Part shown: positions 17,851 to 25,383 of the stretch, piece after piece | How positions within the stretch are numbered: position 1 is the stretch's first letter | How the letters are laid out: each line of letters starts with the position of its first letter | From: Chthoniobacterales bacterium | GTDB lineage: Bacteria; Verrucomicrobiota; Verrucomicrobiia; Chthoniobacterales; UBA10450 | DNA: 44,453 nt | Direction of reading: 5' to 3' | NCBI GenBank assembly: GCA_013815325.1 | Contig: JACDGM010000029.1 | Coordinates: 1-44,453, forward strand | Made by a program: the position numbers and the translations under genes | Notes under the pieces: generated by a model | Told to the model about the DNA's origin: nothing | The model's database searches: none | The model's input: only the letters and a program-made list of their open reading frames with translations

Positions 17851-18384
17851 ATGAAGTTTATCGTAGGTCTCATTTTTGCGGTGGTCAGTATTGCCCCCGC
17901 TACGCAAAATCGATGGGTAGAAATGGACGCTGATGACTATGCGTCGCATGCGCGCTTCATTGAGTATTCTGGTTTATTTACCTCGACTAATGGCGAGGAT
18001 GTAAAATTTTCGTTTAATGTAAGCGCCGTCCGCACGACAAACGCCGCGATTCCAAGTCAGGCGGGTGGCTTGCCGGCTAACCTACAGTACGGCTCGAACG
18101 ATCGCAGGCCTGAAGTGCTTCAAGATGTGATCGTCGCAATGGAACTCAGAGTGGGCGAAGACGCGGTTCGGATACCCAAGGCGGCTTACGTGGGATTACT
18201 CAATCCTCTGTTGCCCGCTACACTGGAGGTTCTACGACGCAGAGTTGGCATCGTGGTAGCGTTTGATGGAGGAAGGGGCGAGAAGCACTACTCTTGCAGG
18301 TTTGTTTTTTCCCAAAACAAACTGCTGTTTCGACAGATTAGAGACAGGGAAGATGGACCTGTTCAGGTCCTGCAGTTTAATTGA
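17851..18384 (+). CDS. Exported small protein, candidate immunity protein of the orphan tip
   Basis: 177 residues; its ATG abuts the TAA of the restored tip frame (17848-17850), the spacing expected of a toxin-immunity pair. It starts with a short signal sequence (MKFIVGLIFAVVSIAPATQ) and then a soluble region with no family I recognise (RWVEMDADDYASHARFIEYS, and DVIVAMELRVGEDAVRIPKA). The predicted periplasmic location agrees with a peptidoglycan-acting toxin upstream. Immunity function is inferred from position and export only. AT-richer than the flanking chromosome. Confidence 0.62.
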   Translation: MKFIVGLIFAVVSIAPATQNRWVEMDADDYASHARFIEYSGLFTSTNGEDVKFSFNVSAVRTTNAAIPSQAGGLPANLQYGSNDRRPEVLQDVIVAMELRVGEDAVRIPKAAYVGLLNPLLPATLEVLRRRVGIVVAFDGGRGEKHYSCRFVFSQNKLLFRQIRDREDGPVQVLQFN

Positions 18385-18516
18385 TTCGGCAACAACACCG
18401 ATGACAGCAAAAACTCATCGCGAGTAGGAGGGCAACCCCAGATCAATGGCGCGGCAAATTCACAATGTGGGCGTTTGATAGCCTCGGTCGACTGAGCAAC
18501 GGGATAAACAATCTAG
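18385..18516 (+). pseudogene. RHS repeat remnant, left of the IS
   Basis: From about 18453 the DNA matches 15050-15115 of the main RHS gene: it reads NGAANSQ, then after a small indel WAFDSLGRLSNGINN, against NGAANSESWVFDSLGRV. It has no start codon and is cut by the insertion element at 18516/18517. It continues on the other side of the IS at 19439, so both are parts of one decayed second RHS copy. Confidence 0.7.
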
Positions 18517-18524
18517 AAGTGGTT

Positions 18525-18983
18525 TCAAAAATGTCTCAGAGTTAGCATGAGGCAAGCGAGGTGAAAGAAGCCTTGATAGACTGGCAGAAGTCGGTCTTGG
18601 CGGATGAGGAGTCGACGGAAGTTGCCCAAGTGAGCGAAAGTGCGCTCAATCTTCCAGGGCTTGCGGTAGCGGCGCAGGGTCCGGCCATCGTTGCGCGAGG
18701 CGGCACGTCGTCGCCGCCGGTGCGGACAAAGCAAGACAATACCCCGCTGGAGCAAGCGCCAACGCAACGGATCGCTGTCGTAAGCGCGGTCGGCGATGAC
18801 ACGCAGCGGACGACTTTGTGGCCGACCGCGCCCGGCGCGTGGGACCGAGATCCGAGCCAAGGTGCTTTCAGCCAGAGTTACCTCCCCAGGACTGGCCGAG
18901 CAGAGTTGGCTTCCCAAAGGAATACCTTGGCCGTCTGCCACCACCATCCACTTTGTACCTTTGCCACGTTTGGTTTTACCCAC
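18525..18983 (-). CDS. IS5-type transposase, C-terminal part (orfB, expressed by -1 frameshift)
   Basis: About 152 residues from a GTG at 18983, but this part is most likely translated as a fusion to the upstream frame. It carries VGKTKRGKGTKW, VIADRAYDSD (second acidic residue of the DDE triad) and YRKPWKIERTFAHLGNFRRL (catalytic Glu in the YREK-like region). The stop TGA (18525-18527) lies inside the left inverted repeat. Function: with orfA forms the cut-and-paste DDE transposase of this element. Confidence 0.85.
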   Translation of the reverse strand: MGKTKRGKGTKWMVVADGQGIPLGSQLCSASPGEVTLAESTLARISVPRAGRGRPQSRPLRVIADRAYDSDPLRWRLLQRGIVLLCPHRRRRRAASRNDGRTLRRYRKPWKIERTFAHLGNFRRLLIRQDRLLPVYQGFFHLACLMLTLRHF

Positions 18984-19327
18984 GCAGAGCCCCCTTTTTT
19001 GGCCGGAGCAAAGCTGCCGTCCAGGAATACTTCCTCCCAGTTGAGCTTGCCTTGGGCATCGAGTTGCCCGAGCAAGCCACGCCAGATTTTAAACCAGACC
19101 TCGCGCTCTTCCCATTGGCGTAACCGTCTCCAGCAGGTACTGGCCGAGGGATACACCTTTGGTAAATCGCGCCAGCGCGCGCCGCTGCGCAAGACCCAGA
19201 GAATCCCCTCTAAAACCAGGCGTTCGTCCGCGGTCGGTCGGCCCCGCCTTCGCCGCCGCGGGGTCTTGGGTAAGAGCGGTTTGATTTTGTCCCATTGCTT
19301 GTCGCTGAGTAAGGAAGGATCTCGCAT
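18878..19327 (-). CDS. IS5-type transposase, N-terminal part (orfA)
   Basis: 149 residues from ATG 19327 (MRDPSLLSDKQWDKIKPLLP, the usual opening of this family); a TTG at 19363 would add 12 residues. It contains RRGRPTADERLVLEGILWVL and ARWRDLP, helix-rich DNA-binding parts, and VFLDGSFAPAKKGG with the first catalytic Asp. The frame runs into a nonsense tail (PNVAKVQSGWWW) after the slippery site at 18990-19000, where ribosomes should shift -1 into orfB to make the full transposase. Confidence 0.86.
   Translation of the reverse strand: MRDPSLLSDKQWDKIKPLLPKTPRRRRRGRPTADERLVLEGILWVLRSGARWRDLPKVYPSASTCWRRLRQWEEREVWFKIWRGLLGQLDAQGKLNWEEVFLDGSFAPAKKGGSAWVKPNVAKVQSGWWWQTAKVFLWEANSARPVLGR
18990..19000 (-). 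promoter_or_regulatory. Programmed -1 ribosomal frameshift site of the transposase
   Basis: On the minus strand this is AAAAAAGGGGG, a canonical A6G slippery run. Codons are AAA AAA GGG in orfA; a one-base slip back gives a read-through into VGKTKRGKG of orfB, which restores the conserved transposase sequence. Known mechanism for IS5/IS427-group elements. Confidence 0.75.
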
Positions 19328-19438
19328 CCCGAGCTTTCCACACCATCGGCGCCAAAAGTACAAGTCCTAAATGTCGTGGTCCCACCCAGAAATTAATTCC
19401 CTCTCTCTTCCCACCGTGATTTTTGAAACCGCTTCTAG

Positions 19439-19785
19439 GCATCCTAACTACGGCTACTTCAACGTGACCAACCGGCTGCAGACGCTCACTTATCCGGGGA
19501 TGACGGCGAACTACACCTACTTCTCTAACCCACAGGGCAAGCGCTTACAGAAGATCAAGAACCAGGCGAGCGCCAGCGTGCTCCTCTCGCAGTTCGATTA
19601 CACCTATGACACGGAAGGGGAAGTCCCTCACCTGGACGAAGAACTATCCCAGTTTGGCCACGCCACAACGTCACGACCTGGGCTACGACTATGCGGACCA
19701 GCTGCTCACCGCGCCCTTGAAGAACACTTCCACCAACGCACTGGTCAAGCAATATACTTACGTCTACGATCTGTGGAGCGAACCG
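19439..19785 (+). pseudogene. RHS repeat remnant, right of the IS
   Basis: This is a diverged copy of about 15134-15470 of the main RHS gene: NYGYFNVTNRLQTLTYPG, YFSNPQGKRLQKIKNQ, ASASVLLSQFDYTYD, then after a frame change near 19620 TWTKNYPSLATPQRHDLGYD and LKNTSTNALVKQYTYVYDL. There is no start, at least one frameshift, and an abrupt end near 19780, where the sequence switches to a glycosyltransferase tail. It is the continuation of the remnant at 18453-18516. Confidence 0.8.
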
Positions 19786-19909
19786 GACGCTGGCGCGCGC
19801 TGCCGCCGACGCAGCCCGCGAAATTGAGGCAGAAAGAGCAAGCATGCGACGTTTTGAAATCAATCAGGCGGTCGATTCTTTACTTCGAGTTCTGCAATCG
19901 GCGCGATGA
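19786..19909 (+). pseudogene. Truncated 3' end of a family 4 glycosyltransferase gene
   Basis: In one frame this reads DAAREIEAERASMRRFEINQ, then AVDSLLRVLQSAR and TGA at 19907-19909. It matches the end of the glycosyltransferase at 10640-11794 (RRFEINQAVDSFLQVL), and the DNA match includes CGACGTTTTGAAATCAA and GGCGGTCGATTCTTT. The rest of that gene is missing; RHS debris is fused directly upstream. The island is therefore bracketed by related glycosyltransferase 3' ends, as if a second paralogous gene was cut by the island or the junction was duplicated on insertion. Confidence 0.75.
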
Positions 19910-19937
19910 ATTTGCGAGCTAAAACCGGAAGGCGCTC

Positions 19938-20038
19938 CTGTAGACGTTTCCCTCTGGGAAACGCGAGGGTGGTGCTCGCTCACACCTCGCGTTCCGGCGA
20001 AGCCCATGCCCGCGCTTCGCAGAGCGAAGCGTCTACAG
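19938..20038. repeat. Compound palindromic intergenic repeat (CTGTAGACG...CGTCTACAG)
   Basis: The outer arms CTGTAGACG (19938-19946) and CGTCTACAG (20030-20038) are perfect inverted repeats. Inside are three smaller hairpins: GTTTCCC/GGGAAAC, ACGCGAGG/CCTCGCGT and GCTTCGC/GCGAAGC. It ends 10 bp before the next gene. The same outer arms occur at 34417-34448 and 37264-37343, so this is a dispersed REP- or MITE-like family. Confidence 0.8.
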
Positions 20039-20048
20039 CGCGCTGCGG

Positions 20049-21185
20049 ATGAAAATCACGATCGTGACTGGCGCATTTTTTCCCGTCCCGCCGATCATGG
20101 GCGGCGCGGTCGAGAAGGTCTGGTTTGCGCTTGGAGAGGAGTTCGTTAGGCAGGGGCACGAGGTCGTGCAGATTTCTCGCGCGCACCCGCGGTTGCCGCC
20201 CACGGAGGAAATCGAGGGTGTGCGGCACCGGCGGATCAGCGGCTTCGCGCAGCCGCGCTCGATCGTTAGGCTGAAGCTGCTCGATCTGCTCTATTCGCTC
20301 CGGGTTCGCCGCCTTCTGCCGAAGGCCGATATCCTGGTGACGAATACATTTTCACTCCCCCTACTCGTGCGCGGAACCAATCGCGGACTCGTTTACGTGC
20401 ACGTGCAGCGCGGACCGAAGGGGCAGATGCGCTGGTACGGCCATGTCGCGCGTTTGTGCGCAGTCTCGCGGGCAATCGCTGACGACATAATTTCCGAAGC
20501 GCCGCAACTGCGCGATAAGGTCCGGGTGCTGCCGAACGCGCTTCCGTTTCGCATCGAGCGCACTCCGAGTGGCATCCGCGAGCAAAGACTGCTTTTTGTC
20601 GGCCGCGTCCATCCGGAGAAGGGCATCGAATTGTTTCTTCGCGCACTCAGCCTTCTGCCGCGCGAATTGTTAGCCGCTTGGGAAGTTAACATGGTCGGTC
20701 CGCATGAAACGGAGCTGGGAGGAGGCGGCGATACATTCTTGCAGGCGATGCAAGCGCTCGGCCGCGCAAGCGGCGCGCCGCTCAAGTGGCTCGGAAAAAT
20801 TTTCGATCCCGCTCATTTAACCGCGCAATATCGTTCCGCTCTGCTCTTCATTTATCCATCGGTCGCGGAGACTGGTGAAGCACTGCCTGTGGCCCCACTC
20901 GAAGCCATGGCGAACCGCTGCGCCCCGATTGTTTCCGGCCTCGCCTGTTTTCGTGATTACATTGAAGATGATGTCACCGGCTTCGTGTTCGATCATCGAG
21001 CAGCAGAACCGGCGCAAAATCTTGCGGAGCGACTTGTGCAGGTGCTTCGTTTGGGCCGCGATGAAATCATGAAAATCGGTGAAACAGCGCAGGCGAGGGC
21101 GGCCGAATTTGAGGTTGAGAAAGTCGCGCCGCGTTACCTCGAAGATTTCGCCAGTTTGCTCGCGGCGCATCCTGCGAAGAAATGA
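20049..21185 (+). CDS. Family 4 glycosyltransferase
   Basis: 378 residues from ATG 20049. The N-terminus MKITIVTGAFFPVPPIMGGA has the glycine loop, QRLLFVGRVHPEKGIELFLR (about residue 178) opens the donor domain, and SVAETGEALPVAPLEAMANR (about 275) holds the acidic donor motif in a variant form (ETGEALPVAPLE). First gene of the EPS cluster on the right of the RHS island; it again contains the CGTTAGG motif twice (20143, 20263). Its stop overlaps the next start (ATGA at 21182). Sugar specificity unknown. Confidence 0.86.
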   Translation: MKITIVTGAFFPVPPIMGGAVEKVWFALGEEFVRQGHEVVQISRAHPRLPPTEEIEGVRHRRISGFAQPRSIVRLKLLDLLYSLRVRRLLPKADILVTNTFSLPLLVRGTNRGLVYVHVQRGPKGQMRWYGHVARLCAVSRAIADDIISEAPQLRDKVRVLPNALPFRIERTPSGIREQRLLFVGRVHPEKGIELFLRALSLLPRELLAAWEVNMVGPHETELGGGGDTFLQAMQALGRASGAPLKWLGKIFDPAHLTAQYRSALLFIYPSVAETGEALPVAPLEAMANRCAPIVSGLACFRDYIEDDVTGFVFDHRAAEPAQNLAERLVQVLRLGRDEIMKIGETAQARAAEFEVEKVAPRYLEDFASLLAAHPAKK

Positions 21186-21778
21186 ACGCACCTCTCGAGC
21201 CGGTCGATCGCGAACAGGCCTCGCAATTCTCCTCACCTTGGTCGGCCGGCGAGCGCTTCCGGCGGATTCTTTGGGAGTTTTGCTGGATCTTCTTCTGTAT
21301 CTGGACGCCGAAACCGGCCAACCCCTGGCGGCTCTTTTGGCTCCGGGTTTTTGACGCCAGGATCGATGGGATTCCCTTCGTGCATCAGCGCGCGCGGATT
21401 GCGATCCCCTGGAAGCTCACTTTACATGATCGCGCCTGTCTGGGGGACCGGGCGAATGCCTATTCGTTAGGCGAAATCGAAATCGGCGCCCGCGCGGTCG
21501 TGGCGCAGGAAGCTTATTTGAGCACCGGCAGCCACGATTTCACGCGCGCATCCTGTCCTCTCGTCGTCGGCAAGATCACGATCGGCGAAGATGCCTTCGT
21601 GGGAGCCCGGGTTTTCGTTATGCCGGGGGTGACAATCGGCGCGCGCGCCATCATCGGCGCCTGCTCGGTCGTGACGCACGATGTGCCTAACGATGTCGTG
21701 GCGGCGGGCAACCCGTGCCGCGTTTTACGGCCGCGGGAGATGGCTCCGGTGGATGCGCCTAACGAGGGAGCCGCCTAG
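21182..21778 (+). CDS. WcaF-like polysaccharide O-acetyltransferase (left-handed beta-helix)
   Basis: 198 residues, start overlapping the previous stop. The N-terminus has FRRILWEFCWIFFCIWTPKP, a hydrophobic region typical of WcaF/NodL-type enzymes with small N-terminal helices. Hexapeptide repeats follow (ITIGEDAFVGARVFVMPGVT, then IGARAIIGACSVV) with the catalytic His in STGSHDF. It ends with AAGNPCRVLRPR, the usual terminus. Reaction: transfer of acetyl from acetyl-CoA to a sugar hydroxyl of a glycan precursor. Target sugar not determinable. Two CGTTAGG-type motifs lie near the 3' end (21685 and 21757). Confidence 0.85.
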   Translation: MNAPLEPVDREQASQFSSPWSAGERFRRILWEFCWIFFCIWTPKPANPWRLFWLRVFDARIDGIPFVHQRARIAIPWKLTLHDRACLGDRANAYSLGEIEIGARAVVAQEAYLSTGSHDFTRASCPLVVGKITIGEDAFVGARVFVMPGVTIGARAIIGACSVVTHDVPNDVVAAGNPCRVLRPREMAPVDAPNEGAA

Positions 21779-21783
21779 AAACT

Positions 21784-21840
21784 GGACATGTGGACTCGCC
21801 CACGGCGTAGCCCGTCCACGGGGGGAGCGGGAGCATGTCC
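21784..21840. terminator. Candidate bidirectional terminator between convergent genes
   Basis: Nested inverted repeats GGACATG/CATGTCC (21784-21790, 21834-21840) and GTGGAC/GTCCAC (21790-21795, 21814-21819) lie between the convergent acetyltransferase and methyltransferase genes. No T-run follows, so an intrinsic terminator is only a possibility; it could be another dispersed palindrome. Confidence 0.4.
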
Positions 21841-21882
21841 CTCCGGGCGCTGGCAGGAGGTGCCGGCGGATTCGCGGCGGCG

Positions 21883-22686
21883 TTAGGCCGGTTTCCGAAA
21901 ACGCGCGGCGATTTGGGTGAAGAGACGCCGCGTCCATTCCTGCGGGAGCCGCGCAGTCAGGTTTTCAATCTGGCTGACCACCGCTTTCGGCGTCGCGCGC
22001 AGGAGCAATCTCGTTTTCATGTGGCCGCTCGTGAGCGGGTTGGTCATAAGGGCGAATGTTTGCAGCTCGAGGCCGGCGCTGGCCGCGAGCGGAGCGATTT
22101 CCTCGGGGTGAAGCAGGAAAATGTGGCCGTCAGAATCGGGCTTGAACTGTTGCTCTTCGTAGATGGCTGGATCGGAGCAGTCGGAAAACTTTGGCAGGTG
22201 ATTGCGAAAATAGGCGCCGTTCGGCGTCGTCATGATGATGTAACCCCCCGGCCTAACGAGTGTGGCGATGCGTGCCAGGAACTGATCTGGATGCGCCGTG
22301 TGCTCGATAATTTCGGTGATGAGCGCGGCGTCGAAAAGGCGCGGCAGATCGATCTCGAAAGCGTCGCCCGGAGAGTAAGTGATTGCGCCGCGTTCGTGTT
22401 TGAGGCGGACGTAATCGGCCAGCTCCGCGCGTCGATCGTTCCAAGTCACTTCATACCCCATCTCCGCGAGGGTGAGGGAAAAATTTCCTTGGGCGGCGGC
22501 GACATCGAGGACGCACGCGCCCGGCTCAAGGACCTCGGTGAGGAGCCGGATGGTTTCACGCCGCCGCTTTTTATAAGCATAGACGTAACCGAGATGGCGG
22601 AAGGGGCCATACACCTCCTCGAGGTCGTAGAAGTAGGAGGACTTCCACGATGGCGGCCAGTTTTCGTCGAAGGTCGGGCGCTTCAC
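21883..22686 (-). CDS. Class I SAM-dependent methyltransferase
   Basis: 267 residues. Motif I is CVLDVAAAQGNFSLTLAEMG (about residue 59) and binds S-adenosylmethionine; motif II-like acidic WNDRRAEL and the post-motif YSPGDAFEIDL follow, then FDAALITEIIEHTAHPDQFL and RPGGYIIMTTPNG. This is the arrangement of UbiG/UbiE-type small-molecule or sugar methyltransferases. It lies between EPS genes but on the opposite strand, so glycan methylation is a plausible inference. The stop codon TAA is the TAA inside a GCCTAACGC copy of the dispersed motif (21880-21888), giving a terminal ...KPA. Confidence 0.82.
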   Translation of the reverse strand: MKRPTFDENWPPSWKSSYFYDLEEVYGPFRHLGYVYAYKKRRRETIRLLTEVLEPGACVLDVAAAQGNFSLTLAEMGYEVTWNDRRAELADYVRLKHERGAITYSPGDAFEIDLPRLFDAALITEIIEHTAHPDQFLARIATLVRPGGYIIMTTPNGAYFRNHLPKFSDCSDPAIYEEQQFKPDSDGHIFLLHPEEIAPLAASAGLELQTFALMTNPLTSGHMKTRLLLRATPKAVVSQIENLTARLPQEWTRRLFTQIAARFRKPA

Positions 22687-22914
22687 GAGAGGAGAAGTGC
22701 CGGGCGAATCGATCCCGCAGTTGCGGGCGCTGGCTTGGGCAGACGGGGCTGTGCCGCGACTATTTCGATCCGGTAAAGCGTTCGCATCAGAGGCTCAAGA
22801 GCGTCGGTATTTGAGCGGAAACTGTGCCCAATCACAAACCAATGCGCAGGCTCGGCGGAGGCACGGATCGGAGGGGCGCGGCGGCCCGATTCCTGCAAAC
22901 CTCATAAAGCTGGC

Positions 22915-23823
22915 ATGATCGCAGAGTCACAGAAAACCGACTATGATATGTCGGCCGTGGAAAAGCGCTTAGCCCCCGTCCCCCTCTCGATCATCGTGCC
23001 AATCCGCAATGAGGCCCACAATCTGCCGCGCTGTCTCGCTTGCGTCGAGTGGGCAGACGAGGTTTTCGTCGTCGATTCTGGCAGCACCGACGGCTCGCAG
23101 CAGATCGCCAAAGAGCGCGGCGCGCGCGTCGTTCAATTTACATTCCATGGCACCTGGCCGAAGAAGAAAAACTGGGCGCTGGAAAATCTGCCTTTCCGCA
23201 ATGAGTGGGTCTTCATCCTCGACGCCGACGAAGTGTTGCCGCCGGGCGCGGAAGCGGAGTTTCGCCGGGCCATCGCCGCGGCCGGCGCGACGGTCGGATA
23301 TTGGATCAATCGCCGCTTCATGTTCATGGGGCGCTGGCTTCGGCACGCCTACTATCCAAACTGGAATCTGCGACTTTTCCGGCACTCGTTAGGCCGCTAT
23401 GAAAAGTTGACCGACGCCGTAACCGAGAGCGGCGATAACGAGGTGCACGAGCATGTCATCGTGCAGGGGCCGACGGGGCGGCTGCGTTGCCAGATCGATC
23501 ATTATGCATTTCCTTCGGTGGAGGTTTTCGTCGAGAAACACAACCGCTATTCCAACTGGGAGGCGCGGGTTGCCGTGGCCGGGTCGCCGACGCAAAGCTC
23601 CGGCAATCTCCAGAGCGCGGCTGTGGCGAAACGGCGGAAGCTGAAAATGCTCTCGCAGCGGCTGCCATTTCGGCCGCTCTTGCGTTTTCTCTACGTTTAT
23701 TTTTGGCAACTCGGTTTTCTCGATGGACGCGAAGGGTATTACTTCGCGCGCCTGCACGGGTTCTATGAGTTCCTCTCCGTCGCGAAGACTCGCGAGTTGA
23801 GGCAGCAGCGTCGCTCGGCCTAA
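22915..23823 (+). CDS. Family 2 glycosyltransferase, WaaE/KdtX-like
   Basis: 302 residues from ATG 22915; ATG 22948 (MSAVEKRLAPVPLSIIVPIR) is a possible later start. GT2 features: SIIVPIRNEAHNLPRCL (about residue 24), VDSGSTDGS (about 53) and ILDADEVLPPGAEAEFRRAI with the DxD (about 99). The following YWINRRFMFMGRWLRHAYYP and WNLRLFRHSLGRYE are typical of the WaaE subgroup, which adds glucose to heptose in LPS cores. Here the acceptor is unknown. The stop TAA belongs to a motif copy GCCTAACGC (23818-23826). Confidence 0.86.
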   Translation: MIAESQKTDYDMSAVEKRLAPVPLSIIVPIRNEAHNLPRCLACVEWADEVFVVDSGSTDGSQQIAKERGARVVQFTFHGTWPKKKNWALENLPFRNEWVFILDADEVLPPGAEAEFRRAIAAAGATVGYWINRRFMFMGRWLRHAYYPNWNLRLFRHSLGRYEKLTDAVTESGDNEVHEHVIVQGPTGRLRCQIDHYAFPSVEVFVEKHNRYSNWEARVAVAGSPTQSSGNLQSAAVAKRRKLKMLSQRLPFRPLLRFLYVYFWQLGFLDGREGYYFARLHGFYEFLSVAKTRELRQQRRSA

Positions 23824-23857
23824 CGCCGGAGGAACGCGCTCCGCACGCCCAGTCAAG

Positions 23858-23914
23858 ACTTGCACCTACACTTTCACTTACACCGAGCCTGGGAACGTAA
23901 GTTAAAGTGCAAGT
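23858..23914. terminator. Stem-loop between convergent genes, probable terminator
   Basis: ACTTGCAC (23858-23865) pairs with GTGCAAGT (23907-23914); an inner 10-bp arm TTTCACTTAC/GTAAGTTAAA with one mismatch continues the stem after a 6-base bulge, leaving a ~15-base loop. It sits between the convergent glycosyltransferase and asnS genes. No long T-run, so termination is inferred from position and structure. Confidence 0.5.
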
Positions 23915-23945
23915 AAAGATGGACGGATCGCGGGAACGCGATCCC

Positions 23946-25337
23946 TTAGAACTCCGCGCTCCCAGGCGTCCGCGCGAAGGGGATGACGTCGCGAATGTTG
24001 GCGACACCGGTGACGAACATGAGCATCCGCTCGAAGCCCAAACCGAAACCGGCGTGCGGGACGGATCCGTAACGCCGCAGGTCGAGATACCATTTGTAAT
24101 CGGCCGGATCCATCTTGTGCCGGCGGATGTTCTCCTCCAACACTTCGAGCCGCTCCTCGCGCTGGCTGCCTCCGACGATTTCGCCGATTCCAGGGACGAG
24201 TAAATCCATCGCCGTGACCGTGCGATCGTCATCGTTCAGGCGCATGTAGAATGGCTTGATCTCTTTCGGATAATTGAAAACTGTGACCGGACATTTGAAG
24301 TGCTTTTCGGTTAGCCAGCGCTCGTGTTCGGATTGCAAATTGAGGCCGTAATCGACCGGAAATTCGAACTTTTCTCCGCTCGCGAGCAGGAGCTGGATCG
24401 CCTCTTCGTAGCTCGTCCGCTGGAACGGCCGCTCGACCACGAACTCGAGGCGCGCCAGCAAGTCCTTGTCCACGAACTTGGCGAAAAGCCCGAGGTCCTC
24501 CCCGCAGTGTTCGCGAATGGCGCGCACGAGATATTTCACCATCTCCTCGGCCAGATCCATGTCGCCCTGCAGATCGCAAAAGGCCATTTCCGGTTCGATC
24601 ATCCAGAATTCGTTGGCGTGCCGTGAGGTGTTGGAATTCTCCGCGCGAAAGGTCGGCCCAAAGGTGTAAACCTTCGAAAGCGCGCAGGCGAAAGCCTCCG
24701 CTTCCAGTTGGCCGCTCACCGTGAGATAGGTCGGCCGCGCGAAAAAATCCTGGGTGTAGTCGATGCCGCCATCGTTAGGCAACCGCAGCGGGGTGTTGGG
24801 ATCGAGCGTCGTAACGCGAAACAACTCGCCCGCCCCTTCGCAGTCGCTGCCGGTGATGATCGGCGTATGCACGTAAACGAATCCACGCTCTTGGAAGAAC
24901 TGGTGCACCGCGAAGGCGAGCCGGCTGCGGACGCGGAAAACGCAGCCGAACAGATTCGAGCGCGGCCGCAGGTGCGCAATCTCGCGCAGGAACTCCGCGC
25001 TGTGTCCTTTTTTCTGCAATGGATAGCTGTCATCCGAGGCGCCGACGATCTGCAAATCCTCGGCAACGAGTTCCCAACTTTGGCCTTTGCCTTGCGAAGC
25101 GACGAGCGCGCCGCGCGCTCTGATCGAAGCGCCCGTCGTTAGGCGCTGGATCGCGGTGTAATTTGGCAGGGTGTTCTTCGCGATGATCTGCAGGTTGCGC
25201 AGAGAGGAGCCATCGTTCAGTTCGAGGAAAGAGAAATCTTTCGAGTCGCGCCGGGTTCGCACCCATCCTTGCACCTCAAGAGCGGCAACGGGCGCCACAC
25301 TCTGCAATGCGTCTTTGACTGAAGTCGCCGAGACCAT
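23946..25337 (-). CDS. asnS: Asparaginyl-tRNA synthetase
   Basis: 463 residues from ATG 25337; a TTG further up at 25391 overlaps the response regulator and is rejected. The N-terminal OB-fold anticodon domain ([20 protein letters not shown], about residue 23) is followed by the class II core: motif 2 region [20 protein letters not shown] (about 213) and motif 3 [20 protein letters not shown] (about 430). [11 protein letters not shown] and the overall length (E. coli enzyme 466) fit AsnRS rather than AspRS. Reaction: ATP-dependent charging of tRNA-Asn with asparagine, in the cytoplasm. It lies 46 bp downstream of a response regulator gene on the same strand and is probably co-transcribed with it. 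Confidence 0.95.
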   Translation of the reverse strand: MVSATSVKDALQSVAPVAALEVQGWVRTRRDSKDFSFLELNDGSSLRNLQIIAKNTLPNYTAIQRLTTGASIRARGALVASQGKGQSWELVAEDLQIVGASDDSYPLQKKGHSAEFLREIAHLRPRSNLFGCVFRVRSRLAFAVHQFFQERGFVYVHTPIITGSDCEGAGELFRVTTLDPNTPLRLPNDGGIDYTQDFFARPTYLTVSGQLEAEAFACALSKVYTFGPTFRAENSNTSRHANEFWMIEPEMAFCDLQGDMDLAEEMVKYLVRAIREHCGEDLGLFAKFVDKDLLARLEFVVERPFQRTSYEEAIQLLLASGEKFEFPVDYGLNLQSEHERWLTEKHFKCPVTVFNYPKEIKPFYMRLNDDDRTVTAMDLLVPGIGEIVGGSQREERLEVLEENIRRHKMDPADYKWYLDLRRYGSVPHAGFGLGFERMLMFVTGVANIRDVIPFARTPGSAEF

Positions 25338-25383
25338 GGCAGAAATTCGCCGATGATCCTGATCCGACAAGCAAAACGGCTCG

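Larger units (their letters stand above)
18517..19434 (-). mobile_element. IS5-family insertion sequence (IS427-like), complete
   Basis: 918 bp. The ends are inverted repeats AAGTGGTTTCAAAAAT (18517-18532) and, read inward from 19434, AAGCGGTTTCAAAAAT, differing at one base. Both ends are bordered by CTAG (18513-18516 and 19435-19438), a 4-bp target duplication of the type made by this group. Two overlapping minus-strand frames encode a DDE transposase joined by a -1 frameshift. The element sits inside RHS remnant sequence; joining the flanks across one CTAG brings the RHS homology together. Ends and both frames look intact, suggesting a fairly recent insertion. Confidence 0.9.

Noticed and set aside
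18561-19370. 269-residue plus-strand frame across the IS
   Set aside because: Antisense of the transposase frames, which carry the DDE signature.
21835-22776. 313-residue plus-strand frame
   Set aside because: Antisense of the methyltransferase, whose SAM-binding motif is convincing on the other strand.
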